Below are positions 51,199 to 57,352 of a DNA stretch of 57,352 nucleotides, piece by piece. Position 1 is the stretch's first letter; every line of letters begins with the position of its first letter. The notes beneath the pieces were generated by a model, which was given only the letters and a program-made list of their open reading frames with translations, was not told the origin of the DNA and ran no database searches. Source of the stretch: DASWED01 sp036394995 (lineage in GTDB: Bacteria > Actinomycetota > UBA4738 > JACQTL01); contig DASWED010000040.1 in NCBI GenBank assembly GCA_036394995.1, forward strand, positions 1-57,352, in the 5' to 3' direction. Both the position numbers and the translations under genes were made by a program.

Positions 51199-52556
51199 AG
51201 ACCGACGACCGCGACGAGCGCTTGGCCGCCCTCCTCGACGACGCCGTGGCCGGGGTGGACCCGGGCATCGACCGGCGTCTCCGCGAGGTCCGTCGGCGCG
51301 GGACCCGACGGCGGTTCGTGGAGCTCGCCTCGGTCCTCACGGTGGTCGCGGTGCTGGTGGGAGCAGTGGCCGTGACGGCCGTGTCCCGCCGCTCGAATCA
51401 CGAGCCGAGCCACGAGAGGACGACCTGGACGGCCGTCGGCGGCCCCGAGGCAGGATGGCGCATCCGGTACCCGAGCACGTGGCACCTCACGGAGACGGAC
51501 GACAGCGGGTGCGCCGGCACCCCCGTTCGCCGAGGAGCCTTCATCTCGAACCTCCCCTTCGACTGGCATCACCCGGATGGGACCGCAACCGGCACGTGCA
51601 ACGGCGGGCGCTGGGTCTTCGCCGGGTTCCCCTCGGACGGCATCGCCCTCGAGATCGAGCCGGTGGGACACATGCACGGCATCTTTCCACCGCAGCCGGA
51701 TACGGCATTCCCCATCCACAAGGGCGACCTCGATCGCGGCCACGGTATCCGGGGCGGCCCGGCGCACTGGTACGAGACCGTCTGGCGGAACGGCGTCTGG
51801 CTGATGAACGTGCGCCTGTACGTCGGGGTCGACGTCACGTCCGCCGACCGTGGAGCGTCGGAGCGCACGCTGGAGTCGCTCCGTCTCGACCTGCCGCCCG
51901 CCAAGCCGTCGCGGCCCGCTGTCCCGACAACCTGCGGAACCCCTCCGCAGGCGGTCGGACGGGTCGGGGAGCCCCTTCGTGGCGACGTCGATGGAGACGG
52001 CTCCTCCGATCGCGTGATGCTGCTCAGGAAGGGGCAACCCAAGGGCGCGTGCCGATTCGTCGTGGAGGCGATCACCGGATCCGGCCGATCGGCGGTTTCG
52101 GCCCAGGTCGACCAAAGCGAGCCCGACCCGTTCCTGCTGGGGCTCGCCGCCCTGCGATCCGAGCCGGGTCTCCAGGTGGTCGTGAAGGTGGACAGCGGAG
52201 CGGCGTACTACTTCTTCCGCGTCTTCACGTGGGATCCGGGGTCCGAGGGGCTCGTTCCAGTGACCATCCAGCCGCCCATGGGCCCCTGGTCGGATCTGCT
52301 GGCTTCGGGCTCGAGCCTCGGAACCGGCGCTACGGGTGTCTCGTGTCGGGGCGGGAGCGTGGTCGTGACCACGGTGGGAAAGCTGGAAGGGATAGTCCCG
52401 ATCGTCATGAAGTCCTATCGACTGGCGGGAAGCACGCTCGTTCTGGATCCCTCCCGCACGCGGCGCTTTCACGTTCCCGCTCGCGAGATCACGCGCCGAT
52501 TCCCGCATCTGACCGGCTACCTCCAGGACTTCGGCGGATGCTTGGTGGCCGGATAG
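51195..52556 (+). CDS. membrane-anchored partner of the ECF sigma factor
   Basis: 453 residues: a short cytoplasmic N-terminus (DERLAALLDDAVAGVDPGIDRRLREV), a single membrane helix at about 43-63 (ASVLTVVAVLVGAVAVTAV) and a large extracellular part. This topology, plus the 4-nt overlap with the sigma gene, suggests an anti-sigma or sensor protein. The zinc anti-sigma motif HxxxCxxC is absent. The segment DVDGDGSSDRVMLL looks like a calcium-binding FG-GAP/EF-like repeat. The assignment is from context only. Confidence 0.7.
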   Translation: MKTDDRDERLAALLDDAVAGVDPGIDRRLREVRRRGTRRRFVELASVLTVVAVLVGAVAVTAVSRRSNHEPSHERTTWTAVGGPEAGWRIRYPSTWHLTETDDSGCAGTPVRRGAFISNLPFDWHHPDGTATGTCNGGRWVFAGFPSDGIALEIEPVGHMHGIFPPQPDTAFPIHKGDLDRGHGIRGGPAHWYETVWRNGVWLMNVRLYVGVDVTSADRGASERTLESLRLDLPPAKPSRPAVPTTCGTPPQAVGRVGEPLRGDVDGDGSSDRVMLLRKGQPKGACRFVVEAITGSGRSAVSAQVDQSEPDPFLLGLAALRSEPGLQVVVKVDSGAAYYFFRVFTWDPGSEGLVPVTIQPPMGPWSDLLASGSSLGTGATGVSCRGGSVVVTTVGKLEGIVPIVMKSYRLAGSTLVLDPSRTRRFHVPAREITRRFPHLTGYLQDFGGCLVAG

Positions 52557-52562
52557 ACCGGC

Positions 52563-55109
52563 TCAGTCCCTGAGCGCGGCCGTGATGGCCTTCACGATCT
52601 CGGTGCGGTGGTCGTCGTCTTCGATCTTGCGGCCGAGGACGTCGCGGACGTAGAAGGCGTCGATGACTCGCTCGCCGTAGGTGGCGACCTTGGCGATGTG
52701 GACGTCGAGCTGGAGGTCGGTGAGGGTTCGGGTGATGTCGAACAGCAGGCCGATGCGGTCGGCGGCCGCGACCTCGATGACCGTGAAGAAGTCGCTGGCG
52801 CCGTTGTCGACCGTGACCTTCACCTTCACGCCGGCTCGGGGCGCCGGGTAGTACGCGCGCTTCTCCTTGACCCGGTACTCCAGTGACAAGCGGCCCTCCA
52901 CGGCCTTCCGGAGGGTCGAGCGGAACTTCCGCCAGCGGTCCTCGTCCACGTCGCCGTGGAACGCGCCCTCCACCTCGAACAGGTCGATGGCCACGCCGTC
53001 CTCGGTGGTGAACACCTGGGCGGACAGGATGGAGAGCCCGCTCAAAGCGAGGGCCCCCGCAATTCGCGACAGCAGCCCCGGCCGGTCCCGGGCCACCACG
53101 GCCAGGCCGTGCGTCCCGGGCCTCGCGCCCGGCTCGCTGGCCGCCCGGACCTCGAACGCCCCCAGCGACGGCGACACCAGCGGGAAGTGCCGGGCCACCC
53201 GCTCCGGCGGCACCGTGAGCAGGTAGTTCCGCGGGACCCGGACCAGGAACTGGTCCACGTCGCCCGGCCGTTCGCTCCGGAGGTGCGCCCGGACGTCCTC
53301 GGCCCGCTCCCCGAGGCGCTCCGCGGCCTCCGGGCCCATGTCCCCGCGCTCCAACGCGTGCTGGACCTTCGCCACCAGCTCGCGGACCAGGGTGGCCCGC
53401 CACGGCGTCCACGCGTGCGGGCCCGTGGCCCCCGCGTCGGCCACGGTGAGCAGGTACAGCGCCGCCAGCCGCTCCTCGGTCTCGATCCGCGAGGCCACGT
53501 CCAGCACCAGGTCCTCGTCCTCCAGGTCCCGCCGGGTCGCGGTGTCGGCCAGCAACAGGTGGTTCGCCACCAGAAACTGGGCCAGCTCCTCCGTGGCCTC
53601 CGGGAGCAGCATGGCCTCCAACACGTCGCGGGCGATCCGCTCCCCCGCCGCCACGTGCCCCCCGTGCCCGGTCTTCCCGATGTCGTGCAGGAGCGTCCCC
53701 AGCAGCAGCCCGTCCGCGGCGTCGCCGAGCGACGCTGCCGCCAGCGGCACCACGGGGTCGTCCGAGGACTCCCCCCGGAGCAGCCGTCCCACCCGGTCCA
53801 GGGCCTCCAGCAGGTGCACGTCGACGGGGAACCGGTGGTACGGGTCTCGCTGGGGCCGGCACCGCACCGCCGCCCAGGCCGGCAGGAACCGGACCAGGAG
53901 GTCGGCCCGGTCCATGGCCTCCAGCGCCGCCACCCCCGCGGGGCCGGACCGGAGCATGGCCAGGAACGACTCCCGGATGGCGGGCGTCCACTCGGCCACC
54001 TCGGGGAGGTCCGCCGCGTCGATCCGGTCGAGGTCGGCCGGCGCCACCGCGGTCTCGCGCTCCGAGGCCTGGGCGAACGCCGCCACCACGGCCTCGGGGG
54101 TCCCGCTCACTCCGGGCACGGCGGCTCCCGTCGAGGCCTCCCGCCACACCCGGTCGAAGGCCTGCTCGAACGCGTGCTCGACGTCGCGGGCGTGTTCGAA
54201 CACGGCCCGCATCAGCCCGTCCACGGCGCTGAGGCCCGGTTCGTCGGCGAACCCGAGGTCCCGAGCCAGGTCGGGCTGCCGGTCCAGCCTGAGCGCGTCG
54301 ACTTTCTTCCCGGCCTCCAGGTGCATCGCGCTGCGCACCCGGACCAGGTACTCCTCGGCCGCCTCCAGGGCCTGCCGCTCGGCGGCCCGCAGCACGCCGG
54401 CCGACTCCAGCCCTCGCAGCCCGACGTCCCCGGCCACCGGGACCGCCAGCCATCCCAGCGTGTGGATGTCCCGGAGGCCCCCGGCGCCCTCCTTCACATC
54501 CGGCTCGAGCATCCGCGAAACCGAGCCGAACCGGCCCTGCCGTTCGACCGCGGCGGCCTGGAGAGCTCCGATGATGGCCCGGCGGTCCTTCCGGGCCCAC
54601 TCCCACACCCGCTCCCGGAGCTCGTGGAACAGCTCCCCGTCGCCGTCGAGGAGCCGGGCGTCGAACATCGCGGTGGCGGCGTCGAACCGGTCCTTCGCCA
54701 GGACCATCGATTCCTTGACCGTCCGGACCCCGTGCCCCACCTCCAGCCCGGCGTCCCACAGGGGATACAGCAGGCGTTCGGTCAGCTCCCGGACCGCGCG
54801 CGCGTCGCGGAGGTCGTGCAGCACCAGGAGGTCGATGTCCGAGCCGGGGGCCAGCGCGCCCCGGCCGTACCCCCCGAGGGCCACGAGCGCCACCCGTTCG
54901 GGCACGTCGGCGGCCCGGAACAGCTCCACCAGGCAGGCGTCCATCAGGCCGGACCGCCGGCGCGCCGACCACCTCCCGTGGTGGCCGGGGGAGTAGGCCC
55001 GGTCCAGCGAATGGAGGTCCTCCAGCAGGCGGGCCACCGGGGCCGGACGAGTCGCCGTGTCCGGCCCCGGTGCCACCCGCGCCTGGCTCGGGGAAGTGAG
55101 CTCGCTCAC
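52563..55109 (-). CDS. glnD: PII uridylyltransferase / uridylyl-removing enzyme
   Basis: An 848-residue GlnD. The nucleotidyltransferase motif GGYGRGALAPGSDIDLLVLHD lies at about 80-100, the HD phosphohydrolase motif LLGTLLHDIGKTGHGGHV at about 450-465, and two ACT domains follow (about 670-740, VVARDRPGLLSRIAGALALSG; and 770-845, AAADRIGLLFDITRTL). It modifies and demodifies the PII protein encoded just upstream in response to glutamine. Last gene of amt-glnK-glnD, which is the standard actinobacterial order; in that group the transferase may adenylylate rather than uridylylate PII. Confidence 0.94.
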   Translation of the reverse strand: MSELTSPSQARVAPGPDTATRPAPVARLLEDLHSLDRAYSPGHHGRWSARRRSGLMDACLVELFRAADVPERVALVALGGYGRGALAPGSDIDLLVLHDLRDARAVRELTERLLYPLWDAGLEVGHGVRTVKESMVLAKDRFDAATAMFDARLLDGDGELFHELRERVWEWARKDRRAIIGALQAAAVERQGRFGSVSRMLEPDVKEGAGGLRDIHTLGWLAVPVAGDVGLRGLESAGVLRAAERQALEAAEEYLVRVRSAMHLEAGKKVDALRLDRQPDLARDLGFADEPGLSAVDGLMRAVFEHARDVEHAFEQAFDRVWREASTGAAVPGVSGTPEAVVAAFAQASERETAVAPADLDRIDAADLPEVAEWTPAIRESFLAMLRSGPAGVAALEAMDRADLLVRFLPAWAAVRCRPQRDPYHRFPVDVHLLEALDRVGRLLRGESSDDPVVPLAAASLGDAADGLLLGTLLHDIGKTGHGGHVAAGERIARDVLEAMLLPEATEELAQFLVANHLLLADTATRRDLEDEDLVLDVASRIETEERLAALYLLTVADAGATGPHAWTPWRATLVRELVAKVQHALERGDMGPEAAERLGERAEDVRAHLRSERPGDVDQFLVRVPRNYLLTVPPERVARHFPLVSPSLGAFEVRAASEPGARPGTHGLAVVARDRPGLLSRIAGALALSGLSILSAQVFTTEDGVAIDLFEVEGAFHGDVDEDRWRKFRSTLRKAVEGRLSLEYRVKEKRAYYPAPRAGVKVKVTVDNGASDFFTVIEVAAADRIGLLFDITRTLTDLQLDVHIAKVATYGERVIDAFYVRDVLGRKIEDDDHRTEIVKAITAALRD

Positions 55110-55131
55110 GTCAGGCGTCGGTACACGCCCC

Positions 55132-55470
55132 TCAGATGGCGTCCGGTCCCCGTTCGCCGGTCCGGATCCGGTAGACCTGCTCGGCCGGCAGGACGAAGAT
55201 CTTCCCGTCGCCGATCTTCCCGGTCCGGGCCGTCTTCAGGATGACGTCCACCACCTGCTGGACCTGGTCCTCGTCGGCCAGCACCTCGATCTTCACCTTC
55301 GGCACGAAGTCCACCTGATACTCCGCGCCCCGGTACACCTCGGTGTGGCCGCGCTGCCGTCCGAACCCCTGCACGTCGGTGGTGGTCATGCCGTTGATGC
55401 CCACCGACCTCAGGGCCTCCTTCACCTCGTCGAGCTTGAACGGCTTGATGATCGCGGTGACCAGCTTCAC
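55132..55470 (-). CDS. glnK: nitrogen regulatory protein PII (GlnK/GlnB)
   Basis: A 112-residue PII protein: MKLVTAIIKPFKLDEVKEAL-type start, T-loop GRQRGHTEVYRGAEY with the modifiable Tyr 51, and C-terminal TGKIGDGKIFVLP. It senses ATP/ADP and 2-oxoglutarate and controls the ammonium channel by direct docking. GTG 55470 lies 4 nt after the amt stop, so translation is coupled. Linked to amt, it is best called GlnK. Confidence 0.93.
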   Translation of the reverse strand: MKLVTAIIKPFKLDEVKEALRSVGINGMTTTDVQGFGRQRGHTEVYRGAEYQVDFVPKVKIEVLADEDQVQQVVDVILKTARTGKIGDGKIFVLPAEQVYRIRTGERGPDAI

Positions 55471-55474
55471 TGGA

Positions 55475-56791
55475 TCACTCCCTCGTCTCGAGGTCCGCGG
55501 TGGGCCCGCCGACCGCGGTCCGGACGATGGCGGAGGCCTCCTCCACCGGCGACTGGACCAGCGAACCGCCGCGTTCGTTGAACACGTACCCGGCCTCGGC
55601 GTGCTGCGACAGGTCGAGTCCGGTGGCCTCATCCTCCTCGCTCACGCGGAGCCCGACAAGCAGGTCGCTGATCTTCAGCAGGGCCATGGTCATGCAGAAC
55701 GAGAACACGAGCGTCACGCCCACCGCCACGGCCTGCTTTCCGAACTGGGCCAGGGAGCCCTCCGCGCCCGCCGGGTTGATGACGAGCGAGGCAAACACGC
55801 CGGTGAGGAGTGCACCGACGATCCCACCCACCATGTGCACGCCCACCACGTCGAGCGAGTCGTCGTACCCCAGGCGCGGCTTCAGGTTCACCGCGAAGAA
55901 GCAGACCGCCCCGGCGACGAGCCCGATGATGATGGCCGGAACCGGCGCCACGAACCCCGACGCGGGAGTGATGGCCACCAGGCCCGCCACCGCGCCGGAC
56001 GCTGCGCCGACCGTCGTGGCTCGCTTGTGCCGGATCCACTCCGGGATCAGCCACCCGAACACGGCGCCGCACGTCCCCAGCTGGGTGGCCACGAACGCCG
56101 ACCCGGCCAGGCCGCCCGAGGCCAGCGCCGACCCGGCGTTGAACCCGAACCAGCCGAACCACAGGATGGCCGCGCCCAGGATCACCATGGGCACGTTGTG
56201 GGGCCGGAAGGCATCGTGTCCGTACCCCTTGCGCTTGCCCAGGTAGATCGCGGCGGCCAGCGCCGCCACCCCGGCGTTGATGTGGACCACCGTCCCGCCG
56301 GCGAAGTCGAGCGCCCCCAGGTGGCCGAGGCCGAGGAACCCGCCGCCCCACACCCAGTGGGCGAGCGGCGAGTACACCAGCACCGACCACAGCCCCAGGA
56401 ACACGAGCCAGCCGGAGAACTTCATCCGTTCGGCGAACGCGCCGGTGATCAGGGCCGGCGTGATCACGGCGAACATCATCTGGAACACCATGAACACGCT
56501 CGCCGGGATGGTCGGCGCGAACCCCACCGGGTCGGCGCCGACGCCGGACAGGCCCAGGAACTTCAGGCCCCCGATCACTCCGCCCTTGTCCGGCCCGAAG
56601 GCCAGGGTGTAGCCGATCAGGGTCCACAGGATGCTCACCAGCGCGAGGGCGATGAACGACTGCATCACCGTGGCCAGGACGTTCTTCGCGCGGACCAGGC
56701 CGCCGTAGAAGAACGCCAGGCCCGGCGTCATGAACATGACCAGCGCCGTCGACGCCAGCATCCACGCGGTGTCGCCGGGATTCACCTTCAC
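55475..56791 (-). CDS. amt: ammonium transporter Amt
   Basis: About 438 residues with 11 predicted membrane helices. Landmarks are FMTPGLAFFYGGLVRAKNVL, MFAVITPALITGAFAERMKFSGW, the pore-lining DFAGGTVVHINAGVAALA with the first twin His, and VVGVHMVGGIVGALLTGVF with the second. It is a trimeric ammonia/ammonium channel in the membrane, gated by GlnK encoded next to it. GTG 56791 was chosen because GAGGAGG lies 5 nt upstream and the first periplasmic segment begins there. A four-part GlnR-like operator precedes it. Confidence 0.94.
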   Translation of the reverse strand: MKVNPGDTAWMLASTALVMFMTPGLAFFYGGLVRAKNVLATVMQSFIALALVSILWTLIGYTLAFGPDKGGVIGGLKFLGLSGVGADPVGFAPTIPASVFMVFQMMFAVITPALITGAFAERMKFSGWLVFLGLWSVLVYSPLAHWVWGGGFLGLGHLGALDFAGGTVVHINAGVAALAAAIYLGKRKGYGHDAFRPHNVPMVILGAAILWFGWFGFNAGSALASGGLAGSAFVATQLGTCGAVFGWLIPEWIRHKRATTVGAASGAVAGLVAITPASGFVAPVPAIIIGLVAGAVCFFAVNLKPRLGYDDSLDVVGVHMVGGIVGALLTGVFASLVINPAGAEGSLAQFGKQAVAVGVTLVFSFCMTMALLKISDLLVGLRVSEEDEATGLDLSQHAEAGYVFNERGGSLVQSPVEEASAIVRTAVGGPTADLETRE

Positions 56792-56833
56792 AGGCACCTC
56801 CTCGATCGGAACGGGCTCCAGGTAACCCAGTGA

Positions 56834-56839
56834 TTTGTA
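56834..56839 (-). promoter_or_regulatory. -10 box of the amt operon
   Basis: TACAAA (56839-56834) on the minus strand, about 43 bp before the amt start. The -35 position is covered by the GlnR-like operator, in keeping with an activator-dependent promoter. Confidence 0.45.
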
Positions 56840-56849
56840 GGGGATCGAG

Positions 56850-56887
56850 GTTGCGCCGCCGTTTCCCAATGGTTTCCGGCGCGTAAA
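56850..56887 (-). promoter_or_regulatory. GlnR-like operator (four half-sites)
   Basis: Read on the minus strand: TTTAC-n6-GAAAC-n6-GAAAC-n6-GCAAC (56887 to 56850), each pentamer separated by exactly 6 nt. The actinobacterial GlnR consensus is gTnAC-n6-GaAAC-n6-gTnAC-n6-GaAAC. Site 2 and site 3 are perfect GAAAC; sites 1 and 4 are degenerate. It sits just upstream of the amt promoter, where GlnR activates nitrogen-scavenging genes. Confidence 0.7.
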
Positions 56888-56975
56888 TTCGGGCTGGTTC
56901 GACCGGTCGGGCGGTGGGACCGCGGGGGGAACGCTCGGTCGGTAGTCTCCGGGGTGCCCGCTCGGGAGGGATGGC

Positions 56976-57352
56976 ATGCCGAACACGTGGTCGAGGATGG
57001 GACGGCGGATCGGCCTGGCGATCCTGGTGGTGGGCGCGGCCGCGTGCAACGTCGAGCGGGACGCCCCAGGCGCCGGGACCTTCTTCGTGCACGGCTGCCC
57101 GGGATCGATGCTGGTCGGCGATCGGGCCACGGCGTCCGGGGACTGGAAGGGCGACAGCGAGGACGATCTCGGATTCGCGGGCTGGACGTGGTCGAGCGAC
57201 GACGGCGGCGGCGTCGCGTTCCTGACCAAGGAGGGAGCACGGGTCGATCGCCTCGACATCCCTGCCGCCAAGACATCGGCCACGGGCACGGAGGGCCGAA
57301 CCGTCGCCACGTTCGTCGCGCTCCGGCCCGGATCGGTGGTGATCCACGTCGG
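56976..57352 (+). CDS. lipoprotein, partial at window end
   Basis: 125 codons are present and the frame is still open at the last base. The signal peptide ends in the lipobox VGAAAC with the acylated Cys at 24. The following part (GAGTFFVHGCPGSMLVGDRATASGDW, then GWTWSSDDGGGVAFL) has the look of an Ig-like (BIG2-type) domain. ATG 56976 follows GGGAGGG. It diverges from the amt operon. The function cannot be judged from the fragment. Confidence 0.65.
   Translation, partial: MPNTWSRMGRRIGLAILVVGAAACNVERDAPGAGTFFVHGCPGSMLVGDRATASGDWKGDSEDDLGFAGWTWSSDDGGGVAFLTKEGARVDRLDIPAAKTSATGTEGRTVATFVALRPGSVVIHV

Overview
The window is high-GC bacterial chromosome. A UPF0182 (COG1615) membrane protein, the DUF2342 metalloprotease linked to coenzyme F420, an F420-type luciferase-like oxidoreductase, a PDZ/Lon-type secreted protease, many GTG starts and several leaderless promoters (TANNNT followed 6-8 nt later by the start codon) point to Actinomycetota. 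I cannot place it more finely; it does not read like Streptomyces or Mycobacterium.

Region 1 (1-6372) is accessory and partly decayed. It holds an IS21-type istB remnant fused onto a truncated, frameshifted nucleosidase gene. An integrated element of about 4.4 kb (1931-6340) follows. It is bounded by a direct repeat of the 3' half of an initiator tRNA gene and carries a PhD/VapB-VapC-type toxin-antitoxin pair, an ECF sigma factor and its partner (both frameshifted), and an intact tyrosine integrase beside the intact tRNA-fMet.

Region 2 (6373-14513) is mostly housekeeping: a Tat-exported surface protein, UPF0182, a PDZ/S16 protease, a small membrane protein, MreB, MoaE and the DUF2342 metalloprotease. 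MoaE and the protease diverge from back-to-back leaderless promoters.

Region 3 (14575-34387) is the most interesting part. A molybdenum hydroxylase subunit diverges from a 15-gene, tightly overlapping operon across a perfect operator palindrome. The operon encodes a Rieske oxygenase, a complete BMP-type nucleoside ABC importer, an F420/FMN luciferase-like oxidoreductase, three amidohydrolases of the deaminase type, a nucleoside phosphorylase, a divergent ketol-acid-reductoisomerase-like protein, two aldehyde dehydrogenases, a GntR/FCD regulator and a DUF1152 protein. It looks like an import-and-degrade pathway for an unusual nucleoside or N-heterocycle; the substrate is unknown.

Region 4 (34470-46528): a split-barrel-like protein, an L,D-transpeptidase lipoprotein, and DAHP synthase (aroF) preceded by a 17-residue leader peptide with six aromatic residues and a transcription terminator, which is an apparent attenuator. 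A structured repeat element, upp, a second complete BMP-type nucleoside importer, a thioesterase, an orphan third BMP-like protein and an SCP2 protein follow.

Region 5 (46602-57352): a phosphatase-like protein, small zinc-binding proteins, a secreted Fn3 protein, a hydrolase, a DUF72 protein, an ECF sigma factor with a membrane partner, and the nitrogen operon amt-glnK-glnD behind a four-part GlnR-like operator. The window ends inside a lipoprotein gene.
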